From assembly GCA_030059665.1 (NCBI GenBank), contig JANVYR010000001.1:439164-503163 (forward strand): a stretch of 64,000 nt of DNA. Direction: 5' to 3'. The translations under genes and the position numbers were made by a program. The DNA comes from Candidatus Calditenuis fumarioli (GTDB taxonomy: Archaea > Thermoproteota > Nitrososphaeria_A > Caldarchaeales > Calditenuaceae). Shown piece by piece: positions 8,774-16,907 of this stretch (the stretch's first letter is position 1; every line of letters starts with the position of its first letter). A model generated the notes under the pieces. That model was not told the DNA's origin. It made no database searches and saw nothing but the letters and a program-made list of their open reading frames with translations.

Positions 8774-9514
8774 ATGCTGCTCGACAGGCTGAGACCCGGG
8801 AGGGGGGACAGGAAGATAGCGTCGCTTGAGGTCAAGCTCAACCGCTCCCTCACCGCGGTCAGCGCCAGCATCACTCGGCTGAGCAAGAAGTACTCCGAGC
8901 TGGAGCTGAAGGGGAAGGAGCTGTTCGATCGGTGCGTCGAGGCCCTCTCGTCCGGTGACGAGGAGCACGCCAGGATCTACGCCGACGAGATCATCGCGTT
9001 GAGGAGGCTCGCGAAGATCATCATGAGCAAGCTGATACTGCTGGAGCAGGTCAAGGTCCGGCTTGAGACCGTGATGGAGCTGACGGAGGTGCTGGGCCTC
9101 CTCTCGTCCCTGAGGGGGGTGGTTCAGGTCGTCGCGAGGGAGCTCAGCTCGGTTACCCCTGAGGTCTCGGTGGCTCTGAACCAGCTCTCCGAGGACCTCG
9201 AGTCGCTGGTCACCACTACGTCCGCCGCGGTCCCCTCGCCCGCGCCCCAGCAGATGACGCTCGACGGCGAGGCGGAGGAGGTGCTGGAGATGGCCAAAAA
9301 GCTCGCGGCGGAGAGGGTGAGGATGTCGTTCCCGGAGGTTCCGGTGATGTCCGACAGGGAGAGGGCCGTTTACGAGCTGGTGACCTCTGCAGGTGACTCC
9401 CAGGCGCTGGACATAGAGGAGCTCTCGAAGGTCCTCGGTCTCAGCGTTGAGGAGGTCGAGGAGGTCCTGGAATCTCTTGCGAACAAGGGGTTGATCGAGG
9501 TCTCCTATGCGTGA
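8774..9514 (+). CDS. cdvB: ESCRT-III-like cell division protein CdvB
   Basis: A 246-residue Snf7/ESCRT-III family protein: a long basic helical hairpin (residues about 8-150, LNRSLTAVSASITRLSKKYSELELKGKELF), an acidic second half, a linker near 160-175, and a C-terminal winged-helix-like domain from about 190 (SDRERAVYELVTSAGDSQALDIEELSKVLGLS). This tail matches crenarchaeal CdvB, which uses it to bind CdvA. It would polymerise on the membrane during division. The ATG at 8774 was chosen over an upstream GTG because homology starts with the basic helix. The next gene is CdvC, in convergent orientation, three bases away. No cdvA lies in the window. Confidence 0.87.
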   Translation: MLLDRLRPGRGDRKIASLEVKLNRSLTAVSASITRLSKKYSELELKGKELFDRCVEALSSGDEEHARIYADEIIALRRLAKIIMSKLILLEQVKVRLETVMELTEVLGLLSSLRGVVQVVARELSSVTPEVSVALNQLSEDLESLVTTTSAAVPSPAPQQMTLDGEAEEVLEMAKKLAAERVRMSFPEVPVMSDRERAVYELVTSAGDSQALDIEELSKVLGLSVEEVEEVLESLANKGLIEVSYA

Positions 9515-9517
9515 ACG

Positions 9518-10633
9518 TCAGGGCGCGCCGAATCGGGCGTTCCACTCCTCGAACATCCTCACGCTCTCCCTGCTGATGGAGGGTCTCCTTCTACCCATTG
9601 CCCTCCTGATGTCGGCCATCGTTATCTCCGGCGGCTCCTCCAGCCCCTCCTCGAACATCTTCTTCACCGCCTCAAGTTGGGCGTCGAGGCAGACCGAGAA
9701 GATGTCGTGCGGCGAGTAGCCCTCCATCTCCTCCGCCAGACGATTGAGGTCCAGGTCCCTCGAGGTCCTCAGCTTCGAGAGGTAGTGCTCCAGGATCCTG
9801 CGCCGCTCCTCGAGGCCCGGCGGCGGTATGTAGATCCGCTTCTGGAACCTCCGTATGAAGGGCTCGTCCAGGAGCCACGGTTTGTTGGTCGCAGCCATCA
9901 GGAAGAGGAAGGACCTGTTGAACTTCGTGAGGATTCCGTCCATCTCCGAGAGGAGCTGGTTCCTCACCCTCGCCTCTCCCCCCACCTCGACCTGGCGGTG
10001 GACCGTCAGCCAATCGACCTCGTCGATGAAGACTATCACCGGCTTCCCCGACACGGCCTCGCTCCTGGCGGTGCTGAAGACGCGCTGGAGGTTCTTCTCG
10101 CTCTCGCCGAGCCACTTGGACATGATCTTCGCAGCATCGATCACGTGGAGCTTCGCGTCCGCCTCGTTGGCCGTCGCAGCCACCATCAGCGTCTTCCCGC
10201 AACCCGGAGGCCCGAACAGGAGTATCCCGGTCGGCCATCCGAGGGGGTAGAGGTCCGGCCTTTTCGAGGGATAGATTATGCTCTGACGGAGGGATTCCTT
10301 GACCGACTCGAGCCCGACGACGTCGTCCCAGCGAACCGGTGGTCTCGAGTCGAGAAACGCCGGCAACGCGTTCGATTTCTCCTTGGCCTCTGGCTCTTCC
10401 TGCGTAGCTCGGGCCTCGCCGTCCTCCTGGAGCTCCTTCAGGCGTCTGGTGTAGGCCGCTATCCGCTCCCTGTAGACCTCCCGGTTGACGGGGCTGTCGC
10501 TCAGCTCCACCAGCTTGACCAGGAGACCGATCACCTCCCTGTACGCCTTTATGGCCTCGGCCTTGGACCCTGCCTTGTCCAGCATGATGGCCCTCCTGGC
10601 CTTGCTTGCTGCGAGCCGCTCGAGCTCGTTCAT
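9518..10633 (-). CDS. cdvC: Vps4-like AAA ATPase CdvC
   Basis: A 371-residue protein with an N-terminal MIT domain (residues 1-70, three helices), a charged linker (70-95) and one AAA+ module with Walker A GPPGCGKT at 141-148 and Walker B FIDEVD at 202-207. The family remodels and disassembles ESCRT-III filaments through MIT binding to CdvB. In Sulfolobus cdvB and cdvC are co-directional in one operon; here they are convergent with a 3-nt gap, so they need separate promoters. The ATG start gives a complete MIT domain. Confidence 0.92.
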   Translation of the reverse strand: MNELERLAASKARRAIMLDKAGSKAEAIKAYREVIGLLVKLVELSDSPVNREVYRERIAAYTRRLKELQEDGEARATQEEPEAKEKSNALPAFLDSRPPVRWDDVVGLESVKESLRQSIIYPSKRPDLYPLGWPTGILLFGPPGCGKTLMVAATANEADAKLHVIDAAKIMSKWLGESEKNLQRVFSTARSEAVSGKPVIVFIDEVDWLTVHRQVEVGGEARVRNQLLSEMDGILTKFNRSFLFLMAATNKPWLLDEPFIRRFQKRIYIPPPGLEERRRILEHYLSKLRTSRDLDLNRLAEEMEGYSPHDIFSVCLDAQLEAVKKMFEEGLEEPPEITMADIRRAMGRRRPSISRESVRMFEEWNARFGAP

Positions 10634-10742
10634 CGGTCTGGGATCTGAGAGGCCTCAAATGATCAGTGTGTCAACGCAGGCGCGTTCTGTAATGAGCAGG
10701 GTATTACCAAGAACCTCGTGAGGGATCACCGCTGCGCTCTCC

Positions 10743-11138
10743 TCAGGTCTCCTGCTCCTCGAACTGTTTGCCCATGTGGGCGTAGATCGCCAGCTTGAGG
10801 ACCTTGAGGCTGAGCGTGGCGCACTTGACCCTGACTGGACTCAGCTGAACTCCGAGCATCTCGATGACGTCGTCCCTCCCCAGCTTCCTCGCGTCCTCCA
10901 AGCTCATCCCCTTGATCCGCTCGGTCAGCATCGAAGCGGATGCCTGGCTGATCGCACACCCCTTTCCCTTGAACCGGACGTCGACGATCCGGTCGCCCTC
11001 GATCTTCAGGTGCATCTCCACCACGTCGCCGCAAAGGGGGTTCGAGTCCTTCGCCCTGACCGTAGCGTCCGGGAGGTCGCCGTAGTTCCTGGGGTTCCTG
11101 TAGTGATCGAGGATGATCTCGATCTCCGGTGACGTCAC
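10743..11138 (-). CDS. IscU/SufU-type iron-sulfur cluster scaffold
   Basis: A 131-residue IscU/SufU family protein with all three cysteine motifs: NPLCGD, GKGCAISQAS and VRVKCATLS. The spacing after the second cysteine is of SufU type. It assembles Fe-S clusters transiently in the cytosol for delivery to apoproteins. The GTG start (GTGACGTCACCGGAG) gives the conserved N-terminus EIILDHYRNPRNYG at residue 7. No cysteine desulfurase is adjacent, so the sulfur donor is elsewhere. Confidence 0.92.
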   Translation of the reverse strand: MTSPEIEIILDHYRNPRNYGDLPDATVRAKDSNPLCGDVVEMHLKIEGDRIVDVRFKGKGCAISQASASMLTERIKGMSLEDARKLGRDDVIEMLGVQLSPVRVKCATLSLKVLKLAIYAHMGKQFEEQET

Positions 11139-11202
11139 GTGATCACTGTGACCGGCCCGTCGATAAAGCTGTTTCCCGGGAACGCGGCTGGTTGGGGAAG
11201 GC

Positions 11203-12759
11203 TCACCTCTTCGGCGAGACCTCGAGCTCGAGATCGAACTGCTGGCAGATCTTGTGGACCCTCCTCTGCAGCTTCTTCACGTAAACCCTCATCTGCTCCG
11301 GAGGTATCTCGAGCCTCACCGTGCCACCCGAGACCCTCAGGTCGTAGCCCTCGATGTACCTCCCTATGACCCGGTCGAGCAGCGCCCTGACCCTGCTGTC
11401 GCCGTGGTCCTCGTGCTCCTCGCCCCCCACCGGAACGATGAACGTCCTCTCGCCGAAGACGTACATCTCGTACTCGACCTCTCCGGTGAAGAGGTTCCTG
11501 ACCTGAATCGTGGGCCTCGCGAGGTCGGCCCTCTTCATCCCCCTAGGAACCCGTACCGAGACCTCGAGGACGTAGACCTTCGCCACCTCGCCGGCCTTCA
11601 TGAAGATGACCGTGTCCACGATCGAGGGGACGACGCCTATGTCGACCCTGTTCGCAATCCGCTGGATCGCGTCTATCGGCGACGTCGCGTGCACCACTCC
11701 CACCATCCCTATGCCCGCGAGCCTCAGATCGATGAAGAGCTGGAAGTCCTCGTCGTCCCTCATCTCGTCGAAGACCGTGTAGTCGGGCCTGCTGAGTAGC
11801 AGGACGTCGTGGAGCTCGCCCTCGCCGGATGCGCTCTTCGAGTACTGCGTGATCTCGTCTGAGAGCATCAGGTCCCTCGGGCTCTCGATCGTCTTGACCA
11901 CCTTCCCCAGCGACCTGTAGTGCTCGGCCAGCGCCTGCGCGAAGGTGGACTTGCCCATGCCTGGACCGCCGGCGATGAGGATGCCCTCGGCCCTGCTGAC
12001 GAGCCTCTCCCTCAACACGTCGGGCAGCTCGTACTCCTCCAATCTCTTCCTGACGATCGGCCTGACCACGGTCACCTCGAGCCCGTCGCTCAGCGGCGGC
12101 CTGGTAACCACGACCCTGTACTCGCCGTACTGGAGGATGAGGGTGTTCTCCCTCTGGACCTCTATGAAGGACGTCCGGGAGAGGTCGTCGTGAACCCTCT
12201 GGAGGAGGTCCAGGACGAACAGCTCCAGGCTCTCCCTCCTCACCGGTTCCTCCGAGATCTCGACGAAGCTCCAATTGCCAGGCGTGCCGACCTTCACTCG
12301 CGGCCTGACGCCCTCCTTCAGGTGGAGCGACATCACGTTCCCCGTGAAGATCCTGTCCAGCTCCCACTCGCCCCTGATCCTCACCCTGATCACGTCCGCA
12401 CCCAACGCCTCGCAGACCTTCTGCGCAAATGGGTCCGCGGTGAGGACCGAGGCGCCAGTCCTCAGCGCCAGCTCCGCGAGCGCCTCGAACTGGTCGCCAG
12501 CTGACTCATCGCCAATGAGCTCCACCGGTATTCCCCTCTCGGCGCAGATCCTTCTCAGCCTCGCGAGCTCCCGGACCGCTACGTCGTCGCCCCTCCTCAA
12601 CCGCTCCCTGATGTCCCTCATGATCCTCCGGTGGATGAGTATCCTTCCGGAGACCCCGCCTGACTCGACGAATTCGGCTGCCGCACCCGTTATCAGGGAC
12701 AGCTCGTCCACGATTACGTCCGGCACTTCCTCTCTCTTCGCGTACTTCGTGCGTTGCAT
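11203..12759 (-). CDS. PIN-domain/PilT-like ATPase with KH-like C-terminus
   Basis: A 518-residue archaeal PINc-ATPase. Residues 1-135 form a PIN domain with scattered acidic residues (VIVDELSLI, LTADPFAQ), 180-420 a type II/IV secretion (PilT/VirB11-like) ATPase with Walker A GGPGMGKST at 264-272 and an FDEMRDDEDF box, and the C-terminal 100 residues resemble a KH/R3H nucleic-acid-binding module (RVYVKKLQRRVHK). The family is universal in archaea and suspected to act in RNA metabolism; no reaction is established that I know of. It stands alone on the minus strand. Confidence 0.88.
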   Translation of the reverse strand: MQRTKYAKREEVPDVIVDELSLITGAAAEFVESGGVSGRILIHRRIMRDIRERLRRGDDVAVRELARLRRICAERGIPVELIGDESAGDQFEALAELALRTGASVLTADPFAQKVCEALGADVIRVRIRGEWELDRIFTGNVMSLHLKEGVRPRVKVGTPGNWSFVEISEEPVRRESLELFVLDLLQRVHDDLSRTSFIEVQRENTLILQYGEYRVVVTRPPLSDGLEVTVVRPIVRKRLEEYELPDVLRERLVSRAEGILIAGGPGMGKSTFAQALAEHYRSLGKVVKTIESPRDLMLSDEITQYSKSASGEGELHDVLLLSRPDYTVFDEMRDDEDFQLFIDLRLAGIGMVGVVHATSPIDAIQRIANRVDIGVVPSIVDTVIFMKAGEVAKVYVLEVSVRVPRGMKRADLARPTIQVRNLFTGEVEYEMYVFGERTFIVPVGGEEHEDHGDSRVRALLDRVIGRYIEGYDLRVSGGTVRLEIPPEQMRVYVKKLQRRVHKICQQFDLELEVSPKR

Positions 12760-12810
12760 CTATTCAACATGCGCCCGGCAGGGGTTCCCGGCCCCGGTCT
12801 GGCCAAGAAG

Positions 12811-12819
12811 ACTTATAGG
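12811..12819 (+). promoter_or_regulatory. TATA-like box before the zinc-ribbon miniprotein
   Basis: ACTTATAGG lies about 37 nt upstream of the ATG at 12852. This fits an archaeal TATA box with a short leader of about 10 nt. Confidence 0.45.
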
Positions 12820-12851
12820 TCAACGCCGAGCAGGTCTTGTCAGGATTGGCC

Positions 12852-12965
12852 ATGATTTCGGTCGCGTCGGTCGACAACGAGTGTCCCCGTTGCCATGCGG
12901 ACCTCCCCGAGAAGGCACACCGGTGCCCGAGGTGCGGGCTCTGCGTCACCTGCTCAAGCCAGTGA
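12852..12965 (+). CDS. 37-residue zinc-ribbon miniprotein
   Basis: A short ORF codes for 37 residues with three CxxC knuckles: CPRC at 11-14, CPRC at 25-28, and CVTC after CGL at 31-34. Seven cysteines in 37 residues, with high G/C third positions, argue for a real zinc-binding protein. A TATA-like box precedes it. Very small single-domain zinc ribbons are common in archaea and usually have no known function. Its last 12 bases overlap the end of sfsA on the other strand. Confidence 0.6.
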   Translation: MISVASVDNECPRCHADLPEKAHRCPRCGLCVTCSSQ

Positions 12966-13670
12966 GACCGGCAGGTCGTCCGAGAGGAGCACGACCGCTC
13001 CGTCCCTCCTCAGCCCTATGCTGACCGCCCTGACCTCAACTCCCCTCTCAGCGGACCTCCTCAGAAGCCCAGCCAGCTCCGGGTCGCACGGCTCGCATGG
13101 TCTGAAGCGCCTGCACAATGGATGTGCCGCGACGAACGCGACGATCGACCGCACGCCTTTCGCCGCGAGCCGCTCCAGCGCCATCAGGTGCCTCCTACCC
13201 CTAACGCTGGGTACGTCGGGGTACATGCAGGTGCCAGAACCGTCGTGGAAGACCGCGGATTTCAGCTCCAAGTATCCCCTCCCGTCGGAGGCCGAGGCGA
13301 TCTCGTAGTCGAGCCGGACGCCCATGACGCTGACCTCCCTCCTCGCCAGCTTCCACCCGGAGAGCCAACGTATCAGGTCGGACTCCCAGGCGACCTCGAA
13401 GGACCTCGCCTGCAAGTACGGGTCGGTCAGGGCCGCATCGCCTTCGGTCACCGCGACGCCAACCAGCACCCCGGAAGTCCTCCTGCGCTCCCAGCCTCTA
13501 CGCTCGACGTACAGGACCTCCGCACCGGGGACCAGCAGGTCACCCAATTTCCCCGTGTTCCTGTTGTGCAGCAGGACCTCCCTCCCGGCCGTCGAAACCC
13601 TGACCGCGAACCTGTTCACCCTCTCGATGAGGACGCCGTTCTTCAGCTCGAGCTCGAGGAGTCGTCTCAA
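12954..13670 (-). CDS. sfsA: SfsA family protein (sugar fermentation stimulation homologue)
   Basis: The 238-residue product matches SfsA: an N-terminal OB-like part with NRFAVRV..GREVLLHNRNTGKLGDLLVPGAEV, then a nuclease-like fold with LKSAVFHDGSGTCMYPDVPS and GRRHLMALERLAAKG. SfsA proteins are DNA-binding, nuclease-fold proteins of unclear role. Upstream of the TTG at 13670 the frame stays open but does not resemble the family. That TTG gives the normal length and follows a TATA box by about 40 nt. Confidence 0.87.
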   Translation of the reverse strand: MRRLLELELKNGVLIERVNRFAVRVSTAGREVLLHNRNTGKLGDLLVPGAEVLYVERRGWERRRTSGVLVGVAVTEGDAALTDPYLQARSFEVAWESDLIRWLSGWKLARREVSVMGVRLDYEIASASDGRGYLELKSAVFHDGSGTCMYPDVPSVRGRRHLMALERLAAKGVRSIVAFVAAHPLCRRFRPCEPCDPELAGLLRRSAERGVEVRAVSIGLRRDGAVVLLSDDLPVSLA

Positions 13671-13703
13671 CCCACGTCCCTTACACCTTCGCTGTTGGGC
13701 CCG

Positions 13704-13714
13704 TAAGTATAACG
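13704..13714 (-). promoter_or_regulatory. TATA-like promoter of sfsA
   Basis: On the minus strand CGTTATACTTA is centred about 38 nt upstream of the TTG start. This allows a short leader containing AAGGGACGTGGG. Confidence 0.5.
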
Positions 13715-13767
13715 GTGACCGAGGCGCCCTACGCCTCCCCGCGAAACACCGGGATGACCCTCCGCGG

Positions 13768-14694
13768 TCAGAGGAGCGAGGCCCCAATTAGCAGGTAGAG
13801 CGCGTATCCTGCGATCCCAACGACGAGGAGCCTGGCCGAGTGACGCCGGAGCAGAACGGCGTACAGCGCACCGAACGCGGAGTAGAGCGCAACTGCCCAG
13901 AGCTCTTCAGCGGGAACGGCTGATCCCGTTGCGACGAGACCCAGGCCGATCACGAGCGACGACTGGAGGACGTTCTCTCCGGAGAGGAGCGAGAGCCCCA
14001 TCGACGCGTTCCCCCTGGCCGTCCAGAGGAAGGCGACCAGGACCTCCACCAGGCACGTCGCCAACGGCGATAGCAGAAGCCCGTAGGCCAGCGGGTTGCC
14101 GGTGACGACGACGGAGTCGAGGAAGGCATCGGCCGCCCAGACCATCAGGAGTGAAGAGGAGGCGGTTTGAAGTGCGACCAGCGCCGTGCTCCTGCGACCA
14201 GCCAACCTCTTGAGGTATGAGGCCTCGGCTTCCATCAGCTCCCCCGGCTCCCTCAATATACTGCGTCCCACCAGCACGAAGGCCAGCAAATAGAAGGATC
14301 CCAAGGCGAAGAGGAAAGCGGGGCTGCTGAGGAAGGGAGTCAGGAGCGCAGGCAGCATCAGAACCGAGAACCGGAGATAGGTCCTCGATACCTTCCTCGG
14401 GGTTTCTGGGTCCTTCAGGAAGAGCCCGACGATGGGTGCGCCGATCAGGAGCGTGATCGAGGGCGCTGCCACTACGCTCGTGATACCGACCTCCCGCGCG
14501 GCCGCTGCCTCATGGAACGGGCTAACGACGGCTATGATCAGCTCAGGTAGCGCCGTTAGAGCTGCTGCGAGGAGCGAACCGGTCGCAAACCTGGTCAGCC
14601 CCAACCTCTCGCCGAGTGCCTCGACGCCGTTCACGAAGGCGAGGGCCGATGCCAGGAGCATCGCTATCGAAGCTCCCAGCTCTGATGGGATCAC
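13768..14694 (-). CDS. Sodium/calcium exchanger-like membrane protein (CaCA superfamily)
   Basis: A 308-residue polytopic protein with about ten hydrophobic segments arranged as two inverted halves. Each half has an alpha-repeat-like motif: GSLLAAALTALPELIIAVVS near residue 40 and LLSPLATCLVEVLVAFLWTA near 210, where the acidic residue sits in the ion-binding position. The family exchanges Na+ or H+ for Ca2+ or other cations. The substrate cannot be read from the sequence. The start is a GTG; no close partner gene is seen. Confidence 0.78.
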   Translation of the reverse strand: MIPSELGASIAMLLASALAFVNGVEALGERLGLTRFATGSLLAAALTALPELIIAVVSPFHEAAAAREVGITSVVAAPSITLLIGAPIVGLFLKDPETPRKVSRTYLRFSVLMLPALLTPFLSSPAFLFALGSFYLLAFVLVGRSILREPGELMEAEASYLKRLAGRRSTALVALQTASSSLLMVWAADAFLDSVVVTGNPLAYGLLLSPLATCLVEVLVAFLWTARGNASMGLSLLSGENVLQSSLVIGLGLVATGSAVPAEELWAVALYSAFGALYAVLLRRHSARLLVVGIAGYALYLLIGASLL

Positions 14695-14732
14695 GCTGGC
14701 ATGTTAGCCGCGAAAAATCGTAATAAACCTAT

Positions 14733-15638
14733 TCAGACCAGCCAGGCTGCGGTGAAGCCGAGCAGCGAGGTCGCTGCGCTCCAAAGGACCACCCGTGCCA
14801 CGGACCTCCAGCCCACGAGGTGGGGCGTTAACAGCGGTAGCAGCGCGGCCGAAGCCAGGACGTAGTGCGAGACGCTCGTCGGCACCGAAAGCAGGAGGAA
14901 GATCCACATGGTCAGCGACGACCCAACGGCTGCCGACGCGATTCCCTGGGGAGGCATCCGGGCGACCCTCTCAGCGATGAAGTCCCACATGGCCTTGCCG
15001 GGTAACAGGACGCCGAGCGTCCAGAAGATTGCCACGACCGCGTGCGCCACCGGCCAACCCCACCCGCTCACGAGCGATGCGAGGAAGCCCATGTTGTTCC
15101 CCGCGACGGAATAGGTAAGCGCGAAGGAGGCGACGTAGATCGATGCGCGGTTGATGGCGTCAACGGTCAGGACGTCGAGCCTCCTGAAGAGCTGTTTGAC
15201 GAGGGCGTAGAGGGAGATCGAGATCGAGGCAGCGATGAAGGGCCCCGCCACCCAGCCCATCAGCAGGTATGCGACACCCGATGGGTTGATCGGAGCCCCC
15301 GACCTCAGGACCCAGCCCATCATCGTCATGACGAGAACGTGCGAGTAGCTCACTGGAGTCGAGGTCAGGCTCCCCGCGATGAGCAGCAGGAGTGTTATCA
15401 GGAGCACGGTTGTCAGGTCGAGGCGCGATGCCCCCTCCGAGAAGATGGCCGTGTGGGTGACCCCTCTCCCGCCGATCACGGTTCCCAAGAGACCTCCCAG
15501 CAGCACCGCGGCCGCTGACCTCCGCGCGCCCATTCCGGAGCGGGTGAGGCTGACGATCAGGGAGCCTGTGCTCCACCCGTGCGTGAAGGCCACCGAGGCC
15601 GCGAGGACCGCCTCCAGGAGGGTTTGGTCTGAGAACAT
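14733..15638 (-). CDS. PiT-family inorganic phosphate permease
   Basis: A 301-residue membrane protein with about nine transmembrane segments. The two duplicated PiT signatures are recognisable but altered: VAFTHGWSTGS near residue 20 in place of GANDVANA, and SVAGNNMGFLASLVSG near 185. Phosphate uptake by cation symport is the family role. The gene directly upstream (one base away) encodes the DUF47/PhoU-like partner usually paired with PiT, which supports the assignment. Confidence 0.82.
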   Translation of the reverse strand: MFSDQTLLEAVLAASVAFTHGWSTGSLIVSLTRSGMGARRSAAAVLLGGLLGTVIGGRGVTHTAIFSEGASRLDLTTVLLITLLLLIAGSLTSTPVSYSHVLVMTMMGWVLRSGAPINPSGVAYLLMGWVAGPFIAASISISLYALVKQLFRRLDVLTVDAINRASIYVASFALTYSVAGNNMGFLASLVSGWGWPVAHAVVAIFWTLGVLLPGKAMWDFIAERVARMPPQGIASAAVGSSLTMWIFLLLSVPTSVSHYVLASAALLPLLTPHLVGWRSVARVVLWSAATSLLGFTAAWLV

Positions 15639-15639
15639 G

Positions 15640-16317
15640 TCAGCCGTAGCTCACCGCGATGACGTTCAGCAGCACGTCGCTCGAGTCCTCGGCCGCGTCG
15701 CAGACGCTGTCCAGGAGCAGAACGAACTCCCGCATGAGCACGAAGTCCGCAGGGTTCATGCTCCCCTTCCTCTCGAAGAGGCCCCTGATGGCGTCGTCCT
15801 TGTGCTCGTCCGCCTCCTCCTCCCACTCCTCGACGACGTGCAGCTCCTCCAGCGCTATCTTCCTGCCAGCGGCCATGTTCCTCAGCACCGAGAGGAGCGA
15901 GTCGATGCACTGGGACTGACAGTGAAGGAGCTTCTGCAGCGGCTCTGACCTGAGGAGCGGGACGAAGTCGACTCCCGAAACGGCAGCCAGGTAGAGGAGC
16001 CTCCCTGCGTCCTTCGAGTAGTCAGCTATCTTGTCCATCCTCTCCACGAGCTCGAGGAGCAGCTCTCTGACGTTCGCGAGGAAGCTGCCCCGCGAGATCT
16101 CCTCCGACAGCCTCCTCCGCGTGAAGTCGGCCCGCGCCTCGCGCTCCATCAGCTCCCTGTAGGCCTCCGAGATCTCCGACTCGCGACCTTCGACCAGGCC
16201 CTCGATCAGATCCCTCAGCGCCGCAGCTGTTAGGGCCACCTCCTGGCCGTAGCTCAGGATTCCGGAGAGGACCTCGTTCTCGCGCCTCGTGAACGATCCC
16301 AGCAGCCGCCGGATCAA
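15640..16317 (-). CDS. DUF47/PhoU-like phosphate transport accessory protein
   Basis: A 225-residue all-helical protein with the PhoU-like DUF47 pattern: ERMDKIADYSKDAGRLL near residue 93, and LMREFVLLLDSVCDAAEDSSDVLL at the C-terminus, both metal-site-like D/E-rich helices. DUF47 proteins are encoded with PiT transporters and are thought to control them. The start is TTG (16317) with no better in-frame codon nearby. It is the first gene of a two-gene operon with the permease. Confidence 0.87.
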   Translation of the reverse strand: MIRRLLGSFTRRENEVLSGILSYGQEVALTAAALRDLIEGLVEGRESEISEAYRELMEREARADFTRRRLSEEISRGSFLANVRELLLELVERMDKIADYSKDAGRLLYLAAVSGVDFVPLLRSEPLQKLLHCQSQCIDSLLSVLRNMAAGRKIALEELHVVEEWEEEADEHKDDAIRGLFERKGSMNPADFVLMREFVLLLDSVCDAAEDSSDVLLNVIAVSYG

Positions 16318-16466
16318 CTCCGTCTGTCGGGTGACCTTGATCGAGTCCGGTTAATAGGCGAGAGTCCGTCAACGGAGGGCTCGTCGACTTGCGGCGGTAA
16401 AACTCGGTGAGCTCGTCCCGTGGCGCAGAGCTTAACGTTTTCAACGGACGCCGAGGGGGTGGTCGC

Positions 16467-16907
16467 GTGCCCAGAAGGCCCAGGGATTTCTTCAGCAGGC
16501 GTTACAGGCACCGCATCGGTTACGAGGGAGAGTACTACCTGATCCGGAAGCTCAACGACCTGAAAAGGCCCGGTTACTGCGCGGTCAGGACGCCCGGCAG
16601 CGGTACCGGAAAGCTGAGCGTGAAGCCGGACATACTCGCCGTGGACGGAGGCGAGCTCTGCGCGATCGAGGTCAAGTCCACCAACAAGAGGGAGGTCTAC
16701 ATAGGCAGGGAGCAGCTGGAGCGGTTGCTGGCCTTCACCTGTCTCTTCGTGGTCCGGTGTCCGTCCTGCGGTCACGAGATACGCCCGAAACCTTTGGTCG
16801 CGGTCCGGTTCCTCAACAGGGGCTGGGTCATCCGGGAGGTGGAGGAAGTAAGGGAGGGAATCACGGTCAGGGCGGAGGAGGTGGGCGATGGTGATCGCTC
16901 AGGGTAA
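16467..16907 (+). CDS. hjc: Holliday junction resolvase Hjc
   Basis: A 146-residue archaeal Hjc-type nuclease: GYEGEYYLIRKL (catalytic Glu), RTPGSGTGK, then KPDILAVDGGELCAIEVKSTN, the D-x(n)-ExK active site. It resolves four-way DNA junctions as a dimer. An unusual CPSCGHEIRPKP insertion follows the core, with an additional Cys nearby, and could bind zinc. The GTG start follows GAGGGGGT by nine bases and gives the usual basic N-terminus. It overlaps the downstream SDR gene by 20 bases. Confidence 0.9.
   Translation: MPRRPRDFFSRRYRHRIGYEGEYYLIRKLNDLKRPGYCAVRTPGSGTGKLSVKPDILAVDGGELCAIEVKSTNKREVYIGREQLERLLAFTCLFVVRCPSCGHEIRPKPLVAVRFLNRGWVIREVEEVREGITVRAEEVGDGDRSG

Noticed and set aside
8575-8886. 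N-terminal extension of E1-alpha up to 8886
   Set aside because: The extra 104 residues show no homology and would overlap the divergent cdvB gene and its promoter.
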